A stretch of DNA of 33,366 nt from assembly GCA_016342595.1 (NCBI GenBank), contig JAEINY010000045.1, forward strand, positions 1 to 33,366. Direction: 5' to 3'. Positions 1-7,896 of the stretch are shown piece after piece (positions within the stretch are counted from its first letter, which is position 1; every line of letters begins with the position of its first letter). This stretch comes from Marinilabiliaceae bacterium. GTDB lineage: Bacteria; Bacteroidota; Bacteroidia; Bacteroidales; Marinilabiliaceae. The notes beneath the pieces are model-generated. The model did no database searches, was not told the DNA's origin, and saw only the letters and a program-made list of their open reading frames with translations. The position numbers and the translations under genes are program-made.

Positions 1-67
1 TTTCCCTGTTTTTTACATTGATAAAGGCAATAAAAACCCTCAACTTGTAACATCTAAAATAAAGTAA

Positions 68-1183
68 ATGGATCTTTTAACAAGGAAATTGTCACTGCAT
101 GGATGGCAGGCGGAGATTAATTTGAATAAACCTGTGGAACGCTTCCCAAACAATCCGATATTAAGCAGTCACCAGGTGAACCGGGTGTGGATCGACCCAA
201 AATACCAGGTGAAAACCGTACACAATGTAGGGATTGCTCAATATAAGGATGACGTCATCATGTTATTTAGGTCCCATTTAAGAAATGGCATTTCAGTGGT
301 AGGTGTGGCCCGCAGTAAGGATGGTATGAATGACTGGCGGATCGACGCAAAGCCGGCATTGAAGCCTTGTAATAGCGATGATTGCTTTGGTGACGGAGTC
401 GATAAAAAGGCGGTGATTGAGAATGAGGCCGGGGGCGTTGAGGATCCCCGGATTTCAAAAATTGGTGAAACCTATTTCATTACCTACAGTGCCTACCATG
501 GAACAATCAAAGACAGGGTGCGCGTTTCGCTGGCCACGACAAGCGATTTTAACAGTTTTACACGTCATGGTCCTTTAATGGATGTGGATATGCGAAATGT
601 GGTCATCTTTCCGGAGCCTTTTGGTGACAGATATGCCGCTCTCTTTCGACCCAATGATCACAGTATTGATCATACGGGAGGGGTATTCAAGGAGATACGG
701 ATTGGATATACCACCGACTTGCTGAGTAATGAGTGGGATTTGGTGGAAGAACCGCTGATGAATCAGGCAGGTGGTCCCAGTGCTTTTTCAGATAAAATAG
801 GACCGGGCGCGCCCCCCATTAAGTCGAAGTATGGTTGGTTGAATATTTTCCATGGTGTGAGGGGGACGATGGATGGAAATCCCTATACTCTCGGAATTGC
901 CTTGCATGATTTGGATAATCCCCAAAAGGTGAAGGTGTCCAATATCCCGATCCTTTTCCCCAGTGCGGCCGATTGCAGAACGCAAGCAACCGATTATGTC
1001 CACGTTCCAAATGTGGTCTTTTGTTGTGGGGCGCTGCGAAGAGAAGATGGTTCAGTGCTGGTCTATTACGGGGGAAACGACACGGTAACGAATGTGGGGG
1101 TGACCCATGAGGATATTCTGGTGGCTCTGTGTGAGCGGTATCCGCAGAATCCCCTCAGCGGCGTGCCTTTGTATGAATTATAG
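68..1183 (+). CDS. GH130 family beta-mannoside phosphorylase or mannosidase (first of two)
   Basis: The 371-residue product has the five-bladed propeller family pattern of GH130: an N-terminal NNPIL segment (28-32), a GGVEDPRI motif at 122-129 whose Asp126 is the expected catalytic acid of the family, GPGAPPI at 245-251, and YYGGNDT at 333-339. Known GH130 members phosphorolyse beta-1,4- or beta-1,2-mannosides, and some are inverting beta-1,2-mannosidases. Which applies here depends on phosphate-binding basic residues that I cannot align by eye. No signal peptide is present, so it should act in the cytoplasm on imported oligosaccharides. It is followed 184 bp later by a second, clearly different GH130 gene. 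The ATG at 68 is the first good start. Family is confident, substrate is not. Confidence 0.85.
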   Translation: MDLLTRKLSLHGWQAEINLNKPVERFPNNPILSSHQVNRVWIDPKYQVKTVHNVGIAQYKDDVIMLFRSHLRNGISVVGVARSKDGMNDWRIDAKPALKPCNSDDCFGDGVDKKAVIENEAGGVEDPRISKIGETYFITYSAYHGTIKDRVRVSLATTSDFNSFTRHGPLMDVDMRNVVIFPEPFGDRYAALFRPNDHSIDHTGGVFKEIRIGYTTDLLSNEWDLVEEPLMNQAGGPSAFSDKIGPGAPPIKSKYGWLNIFHGVRGTMDGNPYTLGIALHDLDNPQKVKVSNIPILFPSAADCRTQATDYVHVPNVVFCCGALRREDGSVLVYYGGNDTVTNVGVTHEDILVALCERYPQNPLSGVPLYEL

Positions 1184-1190
1184 AGCTTAG

Positions 1191-1208
1191 TCTCCCCATA
1201 TGGGGAGA
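1191..1208. repeat. 18-bp perfect palindrome between the GH130 genes
   Basis: The sequence tctccccatatggggaga is its own reverse complement and lies 8 bp after the stop codon of the first GH130 gene. It is followed by a purine-rich stretch ending in gagaggggtt. No T-run follows, so it is not a classical terminator. The layout resembles short palindromic intergenic repeats of Bacteroidota, which is an inference. The remaining spacer to 1367 shows nothing further. Confidence 0.5.
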
Positions 1209-1367
1209 AACCGGCTACAGGGAGAGGGGTTATTAGTCAGCAGCGGCGGTCTTCTTTGTTTACTTTCTGCGACTGCAGGTTGCACTAATGCAATAGAGAT
1301 AAACAGCTAAAATCAGGAATAATTGATTTTAAAAGACTAAAATATGGATCCGGAAAAGATTTGAACA

Positions 1368-2414
1368 ATGAATATCGCAAAAAGATTTGAGCAAAATCCT
1401 TTGCTTACACCTAAAGACATTTCACCAAGTATGCCGGGAATGGAAGTTGAATGCTTATTAAATCCGGGTGTATTTCGTTATCAGGATAAAACCTGGTTAG
1501 TGTTACGGGTTGCAGAACGTCCCAAACAAGAAAAAGGAAAAATCAGTTTCCCGGTTTATAACCGTGAAGGAAAGATTGAAATAGTAAGCTTTGATGTGGA
1601 AGACCCACATCTGGATGCTTCAGATCCCCGTATTGTTATCTATGAAGGTAAGTATTTTCTAACGACACTCTCGCACCTCCGCTTGGTCTGTAGTGAAGAT
1701 CAAGTCAATTTTAAAGAACCCCTGAAAAGGCTTTCTATTATGGGACTTGGCTCTCAGGAAACTTTCGGAATAGAAGACTGCCGGGTGACAACTATGGAGG
1801 ATGGGTACCATCTGACTTTCACAAAAGTGTCAGCTCATGGAGTGGGGGTTGGTTATATGCATACGGAGGATTGGAAACATTTTGATCGTCGTGGCATGAT
1901 CTTTCCGCCCCACAACAAAGATTGTGCCATTTTTGACGAGCGGATCAATGGTAAGTATTATGCCTTACATCGTCCCAGTAGTCCTGAGCTGGGTGGGAAC
2001 TACATTTGGATCGCCGAATCACCCGATCGAATGCATTGGGGTAATCATCACTTACTGGCCACAACACGTGCGGGCAAGTGGGATAGTGAAAGACTTGGTG
2101 CGGGAGCAGCACCCATCCGTACCGAAAAGGGGTGGTTAGAAATATATCATGGGGCCACTAAAGCGCACCGTTATTGTTTGGGGGCTTTGTTACTGGATTT
2201 GAATGATCCATCTAAAGTGATAGCCCGCAGTGAAGAGCCCATTATGGAACCTGTGATGGATTATGAGCAAACCGGATTTTTTGGAAATGTGGTGTTTACC
2301 AATGGACACCTTGTGGCGGGTGATAAAGTGACTATTTACTATGGAGCCTCCGATGAAGTGATTTGTGGAGCTGTTTTTTCGATTCATGAAATTTTAAACA
2401 CTTTAAACGTTTAA
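1368..2414 (+). CDS. GH130 family beta-mannoside phosphorylase or mannosidase (second)
   Basis: The 348-residue product carries the GH130 signature set: FEQNPLLTP at 8-16, GIEDCRV at 134-140 with the presumed catalytic Asp137, YALHRPS at 198-204, AGAAPIRTEKGWLEIYHG at 245-262 and IYYGASDE at 323-330. It differs strongly from the GH130 encoded just upstream, with an EDCR instead of EDPR core and a different N-terminus. The two are therefore probably different subfamilies acting on different linkages or chain lengths, not recent duplicates. There is no signal peptide, so it is cytoplasmic. Same strand and 184 bp spacing allow co-transcription. A beta-1,2-mannoside-active enzyme is possible but I cannot prove it from the sequence. 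Confidence 0.85.
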   Translation: MNIAKRFEQNPLLTPKDISPSMPGMEVECLLNPGVFRYQDKTWLVLRVAERPKQEKGKISFPVYNREGKIEIVSFDVEDPHLDASDPRIVIYEGKYFLTTLSHLRLVCSEDQVNFKEPLKRLSIMGLGSQETFGIEDCRVTTMEDGYHLTFTKVSAHGVGVGYMHTEDWKHFDRRGMIFPPHNKDCAIFDERINGKYYALHRPSSPELGGNYIWIAESPDRMHWGNHHLLATTRAGKWDSERLGAGAAPIRTEKGWLEIYHGATKAHRYCLGALLLDLNDPSKVIARSEEPIMEPVMDYEQTGFFGNVVFTNGHLVAGDKVTIYYGASDEVICGAVFSIHEILNTLNV

Positions 2415-2850
2415 TAGGGTGGAATTACTATAGCTAAGGAACTGCCAGGAAATTACTTTTAATATTCATGGGATAATATCGTGTAGTTCCATTGGCAATG
2501 GTATCAAAATAGTAATTGAAAAAAATAAAAACAGGCTGAAAGCCTGAGACATCGAAGCTTGGGGCATCGCCCCAAGCATATAGTAATACAGAATTTATCA
2601 GACTGAAGGTCTGAGACAAACAACAAATAAATCATATTGTCTCACCCATTCAGGGTGATGGCCCCACCACTTAAATTTTACTTGGGGCGTTGCCCCAAGC
2701 TTTGTTGTTAAAGACCTTCAGTCTTACTGAAATTAAGATCCATTCTCAACGAAACTCTTTTCTATAATCAAAAGTAATTTCTATCCGCTCCTTAAACAAA
2801 GCCATAAAGCAATCCCACTAATGAATACCATTAAAAAGGATTATAAAAAG
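2415..2850. other. Convergent intergenic region holding a hairpin-repeat cluster
   Basis: This 436-bp gap separates the second GH130 gene from the 3' end of the minus-strand SGNH esterase gene. I see no credible gene. Its main content is the group of six short hairpins listed separately (2532-2725). The outer parts are AT-rich and unremarkable. Confidence 0.6.
2532..2725. repeat. Cluster A of six REP-like hairpins
   Basis: Six short stem-loops follow one another: 2532-2546 (caggct/agcctg, loop gaa), 2557-2577 (9-bp stem around ggggc/gcccc, loop atc), 2599-2613 (cagac/gtctg), 2643-2657 (caccc/gggtg), 2681-2699 (cttggggc/gccccaag, loop gtt) and 2711-2725 (aagac/gtctt). Several of the same stems recur at 32498-33021 with other loops. 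This suggests selection on structure and a family of mobile or processed palindromes similar to REP elements. No REP-associated transposase gene lies in the window. Confidence 0.7.
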
Positions 2851-4191
2851 CTACCTAATCAGTACTTTGGATTGCACCATCCGGTTTTCAGCTTGTACAT
2901 TGACCAGGTAGATACCATTGGATGGTACATCTAAGGTGGCCACATCCCGAATATTGGCTGATGCGACCATAGTACCTTGCAGGTTATAAATATTGACCGT
3001 TTTCTGATTACAGCAACCAGCATCAATAAAAACCTGACCCTGTCGTGATTGAATAGTCATGGACAGCAGGCCAATATCAAAAGTTGTTTCATTGGCGGTG
3101 GCCGTTGTGATGATGGATGCCAGTTCATCGGCAAAGAGGGCGGCTCCTTCAATGCCCATGTGGACCTTATCAGCAGGTTTGTCTTGACGCAGGTTCTCTT
3201 CGGATGTGATGGCATCACCGGCTACAAAAACCAGATTATGATCGCAATTGCTTTGAAATTCTTCCACTAGTGTTTTCAGTGCCAGGCGGTAATCGTCCGG
3301 TACCACACCTGTTTCCGGATTATATGTGGAGCGGGTATGCGTCAGGCTGATGCAAAAGATGGTGGCCTTTGGTTGGTTCTTTCTGATCTCTGTCAAATAA
3401 TCGCGATAGGAAGAGGTGTATTGCTCTACCGTTTTGTCGTTAAAAAACAGATCATTGTATCCAATCAAAAGGGTAATAATATCCGCTTGTGGCATTTCTG
3501 CCGTCTGGGCAGCAATGGGCTGCGATATTTTAGCACCACCTACTGCCAGATTGTAATAATCAAGCCCCAGTTTTTCAGCCAACAGATATGGATACGTTAG
3601 GTAACTGGCCGATCCTTGTCCCACACCATGGGTGATGCTGTTGCCCAGGGCCAGGTAGATGGGTTTGTTCTGCGGTGTAATGGGCTTCAGTTCAGAATGG
3701 GCATCAATATTCATCTGAGTCACGGCCACATTTGCCCAACTGGGCAGCACCACTTCAAAGAGAGTGGCCTGGCCGGCATGGGCGTTGGTGATTTCCAACA
3801 GCATGTCTGTCTTACCGGCATTTCCTTTAAAATCGTAGGTGCCGGTCATCTCCCCATTTTGCAATACAGCAAATTCAGAGCCCCGGTTATCACCATCCTG
3901 TGGAGTGAAGGTGAGTTTCACCACCCGACTGGCTGTTTTGAACTGTATTTTAATGCCACTATTGGTAATGGCTTTATTGGAATTAAACAGCTTCTCTGCT
4001 AAAGGTGCAGTGAGTGTGGCCTCTGAAAACCTGCAATAGTGCAGTTTGTCAGCAGACGGAAAGACATAGTTGGCACCCTTCACATGAATATTGGGATTGT
4101 TCAGTTGTACTTTTTTGGCCTCTGTTTGGATAGAAGAGGCGAGTAAAATGCCAATGCCAATGATTATTTTTAGTAAATGAATGCGCATCAT
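2851..4191 (-). CDS. Secreted SGNH/GDSL-family esterase with T9SS-like tail
   Basis: The 446-residue product has an N-terminal signal peptide (about 1-25), a beta-rich N-terminal region (30-165) and an SGNH hydrolase domain. The catalytic blocks are visible: GNSITHG at 183-189 with nucleophile Ser185, Gly218/219 in AVGGAK, Asn246 in IGYND, and Asp341/His344 in DKVHMG. This layout matches carbohydrate esterases with a jelly-roll domain before the SGNH fold, which usually remove acetyl groups from polysaccharides. The C-terminus (about 397-446) resembles a T9SS type A sorting domain but lacks the usual YPNP strand. It lies downstream of the sulfatase gene at 4556 on the same strand, separated by a dispersed repeat. 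It probably deacylates the glycan attacked by the neighbouring sulfatases; the substrate is inferred. Confidence 0.8.
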   Translation of the reverse strand: MMRIHLLKIIIGIGILLASSIQTEAKKVQLNNPNIHVKGANYVFPSADKLHYCRFSEATLTAPLAEKLFNSNKAITNSGIKIQFKTASRVVKLTFTPQDGDNRGSEFAVLQNGEMTGTYDFKGNAGKTDMLLEITNAHAGQATLFEVVLPSWANVAVTQMNIDAHSELKPITPQNKPIYLALGNSITHGVGQGSASYLTYPYLLAEKLGLDYYNLAVGGAKISQPIAAQTAEMPQADIITLLIGYNDLFFNDKTVEQYTSSYRDYLTEIRKNQPKATIFCISLTHTRSTYNPETGVVPDDYRLALKTLVEEFQSNCDHNLVFVAGDAITSEENLRQDKPADKVHMGIEGAALFADELASIITTATANETTFDIGLLSMTIQSRQGQVFIDAGCCNQKTVNIYNLQGTMVASANIRDVATLDVPSNGIYLVNVQAENRMVQSKVLIR

Positions 4192-4301
4192 AATGTGTCT
4201 TTAATAGATTAATAATATCAGCAGGAAAGCCCAAAAAATGGAAAGTATCAGAATAATTTTTTTCATTTTTATCAATCTTAGGAAATGTGGCGCAATAGCC
4301 T

Positions 4302-4555
4302 GATTGTATTTGTGTGTTAAAGAAAAGTGTTACACGGAGAGCGCAAAGTACAGGAAAAAGGAAAAGGACACAGAGCCTTTAAAATTTAATGAAGCAAATT
4401 ATTGATGCCTTACTAATGAAAATACTCTGTGCCCTTATTGTTTTCGTTTTTTCTCCGAAACACTGTGTAACGTTTTAATGAATTATCAAAAAAATCAAAA
4501 CTTGTTTTTTTAACAACCCAGCACTAAAATCATCTGTTTATTTTGTAACGGAGAC
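4302..4555. repeat. Dispersed repeat family R1, copy 1
   Basis: This copy runs from the segment tgattgtatttgtgtgtt through a left inverted repeat near 4327 (tgttacacggag) and an internal cacagag/ctctgtg pair to a right inverted repeat near 4464-4472 (ctgtgtaac), then an AT-rich tail. It matches 19149-19415 over nearly its full length and 21511-21676 in part, all in the same orientation. Its right edge reaches the stop codon of the sulfatase gene at 4556. The nested inverted repeats suggest a miniature non-autonomous element. Most of the 364-bp spacer between the two flanking genes is this element. Confidence 0.7.
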
Positions 4556-6121
4556 TTAGTTTTTCGAACGATATTCTGCCTGCGAGTTTAAAAGATTAAA
4601 CAGTTTACTTTTTAAGGTTTCCACCAACTCAGCATGTGCCGGATCATGGGCCAGGGATTTAGTTTCCATTGGGTCCTCCTGGTAATCATACAGCTCAATG
4701 CCATCCAGCTGAGGATTTACATGAACCGCCTTCTCATGAAATTTACCTTTGAGCCATACTGTCAGACGATAGCGATTGGTGCGCATCGTATATCCCATGA
4801 TGTTTTTACCTCTTGGAAACTGACTGATGGCATAATCTTTTACGATGGTGGCAGGGTGTTTTAAGGCTGCTACCTGGCTGGTGCCTTCCAGTATCTTTGG
4901 CGTAGCGAGTCCTGACAATTCACACAGCGTTGGGAAGACATCCACAAATTCCGCCATGGAAGGGGTATGTTGGTCTTGTGCATAGCCGGGTGCTGAAATA
5001 ATCAAAGGTACTTTGGTGGCTTGTTCAAAATTAGAATGCTTGCACCAGATGCCATGATCGCCCAGGTGCCAGCCATGGTCGCCCCACAGCACTACAATGG
5101 TATTCTTGCGTAGTCCCAATGCATCCAGTTTGGCCATTACTTTGCCTATTTGTGCATCCACAAAGGAGACAGAGGCCCAATACCCATGGATCAATTCTTG
5201 TTGTTGTGCGTCCAATACGGGCCCTGTTTGAGGGGCATCGGAATAGTTGCGCAACTCACCCCAGGTATGGTAAGCATGTTTGGGCGAATGGGCGGCTTCC
5301 TCCTGAAAGGGATGTACCTCAATTTTATTGCGATCATAGAGGTCCCAGTATTTTTTTGGCGCAGCAAAGGGGAGGTGCGGTTTATGAAAGCCCAGTGCCA
5401 GGAAGAAAGGTTTGTCTCCTTTCCCCAATTGATCCATTACCTGCATACCGGCTTCGGCTACGGCTCCGTCTTCATAGGCGTCATCGGGTATGTCCATGCA
5501 TTCTATAGCAGGTGATAGACCCATGCTTTTCAGGTAACGATTTGTTTCCAACCAGTTTAATTTACGATTTTTTGCCTCTTTCATGGCTGCATGAATGGCC
5601 GGATTCTGATATTTACCATTGGCCGGATAGGTGTATCCATCGGCATAAGTCAGTTCGCGATCGTGACGGTAGGGGATACTCCAGGAGAGCGGATCATCAT
5701 CTTTGGCGCCATGCATCAGCTTACCCAAACCAACGGTTTCGTAGCCATTATTTTTGAAATATTGGGGGAGGGTCACCACATCTGGATTCATGTCGCGCAT
5801 GTCGGTTTTTAAATCCCACACCCTGGTGCGGTCAGGGCGCAAGCCGGTAAAGATACTGATACGCGACGGGGCACAAACAGCCTGCTGGCAATAAGCATTG
5901 GAAAAGGTCACACCGGCCGAAGCTAATTGATCGATGTGTGGCGTCTTCACGTTTGGATCCCCATAACATCCCAACACTGGTTTCAGGTCATCAATATTCA
6001 GGAATAGAATATTTAGTTTTTGGGCTTCCTTTTTGTGTTTCTTAGCTGGGCCGGCACAGGCCGATGTGCTCAGGGCTAATGCCAAAAGAGCGAGGTAGGT
6101 ATGTTTGATGGTTGTTTTCAT
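4556..6121 (-). CDS. S1 family sulfatase, iduronate-2-sulfatase-like (S1_7-like) lipoprotein
   Basis: The 521-residue product is a type I formylglycine sulfatase. The CAPSR motif at 83-87 marks Cys83 for conversion to formylglycine. Asp44 and Asp45 (NIDDLKP) and Asp348/His349 (WGDHGWHLGDH) fit the calcium site, and His246/His249 (FHKPHLPF) and Lys361/His362 fit the active site. The DDLKPVLGCYG start and the LPQYFKNNGY block resemble iduronate-2-sulfatase and SulfAtlas subfamily S1_7, a call made by eye. The signal ends in LSTSAC with Cys22, so it is probably a lipoprotein; the following AGPAKK is not an acidic surface-export signal, suggesting a periplasmic location. It is a clear paralogue of the sulfatase part of the 9498-13496 fusion. 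Maturation needs a sulfatase-maturating enzyme not present in the window. Confidence 0.92.
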   Translation of the reverse strand: MKTTIKHTYLALLALALSTSACAGPAKKHKKEAQKLNILFLNIDDLKPVLGCYGDPNVKTPHIDQLASAGVTFSNAYCQQAVCAPSRISIFTGLRPDRTRVWDLKTDMRDMNPDVVTLPQYFKNNGYETVGLGKLMHGAKDDDPLSWSIPYRHDRELTYADGYTYPANGKYQNPAIHAAMKEAKNRKLNWLETNRYLKSMGLSPAIECMDIPDDAYEDGAVAEAGMQVMDQLGKGDKPFFLALGFHKPHLPFAAPKKYWDLYDRNKIEVHPFQEEAAHSPKHAYHTWGELRNYSDAPQTGPVLDAQQQELIHGYWASVSFVDAQIGKVMAKLDALGLRKNTIVVLWGDHGWHLGDHGIWCKHSNFEQATKVPLIISAPGYAQDQHTPSMAEFVDVFPTLCELSGLATPKILEGTSQVAALKHPATIVKDYAISQFPRGKNIMGYTMRTNRYRLTVWLKGKFHEKAVHVNPQLDGIELYDYQEDPMETKSLAHDPAHAELVETLKSKLFNLLNSQAEYRSKN

Positions 6122-6137
6122 TGTTTGTTGTTTAGTG

Positions 6138-6151
6138 AGACCTTAAGGTCT
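6138..6151. repeat. Solitary REP-like palindrome agaccttaaggtct
   Basis: This is a perfect 14-bp palindrome in the 169-bp spacer between the two minus-strand sulfatase genes. Its flanks (gtg before, gaa after) and its core resemble the gactgaaggtctgag hairpins of clusters A and B, so it is probably a single member of the same family. Confidence 0.45.
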
Positions 6152-6290
6152 GAATAATATGAATGAATTGAATAGTATTTCGATTGGATTTATTAGGTGA
6201 AACCAGTACGGTATTAAGCGTATCATCAATTTTGATATTTGTAATACTAATTGGTATAACTTGGTTCTTTAATCTTGATATTTTTTTACA

Positions 6291-7772
6291 TTAATGTCCT
6301 TTCTTTTTCCATTTACTTTTGGATGGATCTAGTTTCTTCGCTTTGATCTCTTTTTTCCAATTCTTTAACAAGGCCAATAGATTCGCTGTTTTTTCAGGCA
6401 TGGTTTCAACCAGGTTATGTTGTTCGCCAATGTCTTTTTTTAAGTTGAACAGTTCCACTTCTCCTTTATCATACCATTCAATGAGTTTGTAATCCCCCAG
6501 ACGCACGGCGCTGCTGTTCTCATCACCGGTACTACCAGGACGTGCAATTGGTGAATGCCAAAAGATAGGTTCCAGGCGTTTAAATTTTTTCCCTTTGATG
6601 GCTTTTGTGACATCCATCCCATCCAAATGATCCTTGGGGCGCTGCTCCAGACCTGCCATGGCTAATACTGTGGGGTAGATGTCAGTCCCGGTGACCACCG
6701 CTTCAGATACCCCGCCTGCCTTGGTCACGCCTGGCCATTTCACGATAAAAGCTTCACGGATGCCGCCTTCATACAACCAGCCTTTCCCATAGCGTAAGGG
6801 ATAGTTAGAGGTAGCCAGCTTGCGGGTATTACCACGGGTGGATAGTCCACCGTTATCGGCAGTGAAAATGATGATGGTGTTGTCATCAATGTTCAGTTTT
6901 TTCAAAGTCTCATTAATACGGGCCATACTCTGGTCAATGCTCTCAATCATGGCGGCATATACCGGGAAATCCTGACGTAATTTGGTATCACCGGTAACGG
7001 TTTTCTCATATTCCGGCAGGTCATACTCCATGGTTTTCAGTTTCGACTGATATTTTTTCACTAGTTCTTCTTTGGCCTCAAATGGTGTGTGTACCCCATA
7101 ATGGCTCAAAAATAAGAAGAAGGGTTGATCGGGTTGAGTCGATACATGGTTTTCCATGAATTGCACCGACTCAGACGTTAAACGATCCGTGAGATATTCA
7201 CCTTCCTGTCCGCCTTCTAAACCATGTAGCTCATTTTGCTTAAGGCCTTTTGACCCGGCCGGTGTTTTCTTACCTTTCCGGTAAGGATAGAAATAGGTGG
7301 GGGGAGCACCTGCTTTTCCACCGGCAATGTTTATGTCGAAGCCCTGATTTTCGGGCATATTCGCTTCGTCGTGTTTGAATAATAAGTGCCATTTACCGGT
7401 GAAGAAGGTTTTATAACCACCTGCTTGTAAGGCTTCACCAATGGTCACATCATCAGGCACCAAGCCACCTCCACCTGGTACATGGGCCCGGGCCGGATAG
7501 CGTCCTGTGAGAATGCCGTAACGAGCCGGTACACATCTTGGATGAGCCGTATAGCCTTGTGTGAAACGGATGCCCTCTGTGGCTAGTTGATCAATGGCCG
7601 GTGTCTCGTAAAATTGTGAGCCCTGACAGGCTAAATCCATCCATCCCAGGTCATCCACATAAAAGAGGATGATGTTGGGTTGTTGTTTGTTTTGACTTTT
7701 CACTGATCCTGTGCTCAGCAGGCAGCTTATGAAAATCAGGCTGATCAATATATTCAGGCGAATTCTAATCAT
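6291..7772 (-). CDS. S1 family sulfatase (S1_16-like, arylsulfatase/GalNAc-6-sulfatase type)
   Basis: The 493-residue product begins with a hydrophobic signal (about 5-26). It has the sulfatase start VDDLGWMDLACQGSQFYETP (39-58) with Asp40/Asp41, followed by the modification motif CVPAR at 80-84. The fourth position is Ala rather than the commoner Ser, a tolerated variant of the CxPSR box. GKWHL (126-130), His228 (YGVHTP) and ADNGG (305-309, Asp306/Asn307) complete the metal and active site. The wording of the first block resembles subfamily S1_16 by eye. It should release sulfate from a sugar residue in the periplasm or outside. It lies 169 bp upstream of the S1_7-like sulfatase gene on the same strand, and the two probably act on the same glycan at different positions. 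Confidence 0.9.
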   Translation of the reverse strand: MIRIRLNILISLIFISCLLSTGSVKSQNKQQPNIILFYVDDLGWMDLACQGSQFYETPAIDQLATEGIRFTQGYTAHPRCVPARYGILTGRYPARAHVPGGGGLVPDDVTIGEALQAGGYKTFFTGKWHLLFKHDEANMPENQGFDINIAGGKAGAPPTYFYPYRKGKKTPAGSKGLKQNELHGLEGGQEGEYLTDRLTSESVQFMENHVSTQPDQPFFLFLSHYGVHTPFEAKEELVKKYQSKLKTMEYDLPEYEKTVTGDTKLRQDFPVYAAMIESIDQSMARINETLKKLNIDDNTIIIFTADNGGLSTRGNTRKLATSNYPLRYGKGWLYEGGIREAFIVKWPGVTKAGGVSEAVVTGTDIYPTVLAMAGLEQRPKDHLDGMDVTKAIKGKKFKRLEPIFWHSPIARPGSTGDENSSAVRLGDYKLIEWYDKGEVELFNLKKDIGEQHNLVETMPEKTANLLALLKNWKKEIKAKKLDPSKSKWKKKGH

Positions 7773-7896
7773 ATTTACAGGGTGTTATCTTGGCGCTTCT
7801 GCACCTTCGCGTGATCACTCTTCTATTCGAAAATACCCCTGCAATGTGACAATTGCAAAGGTATTCTCTCGTTTACACTAATCTACTCTAAAAAAA

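Noticed and set aside
1..67. Promoter of the first GH130 gene
   Set aside because: No TAnnTTTG with a suitably spaced upstream element is visible in the 67 bp available.
2532..2725. Reading cluster A hairpins as ordinary terminators
   Set aside because: Stems lack downstream T-runs, and six occur in a row with relatives 30 kb away, so a repeat family is a better explanation.
3337..4039. Several plus-strand frames of 66-128 aa within the SGNH esterase gene
   Set aside because: They are antisense shadows of a well-supported coding sequence.
5119..5515. Two long plus-strand open frames (129 and 121 aa) opposite the S1_7-like sulfatase
   Set aside because: They lie entirely antisense to a gene with intact catalytic motifs, have low-complexity composition and no recognisable domain.
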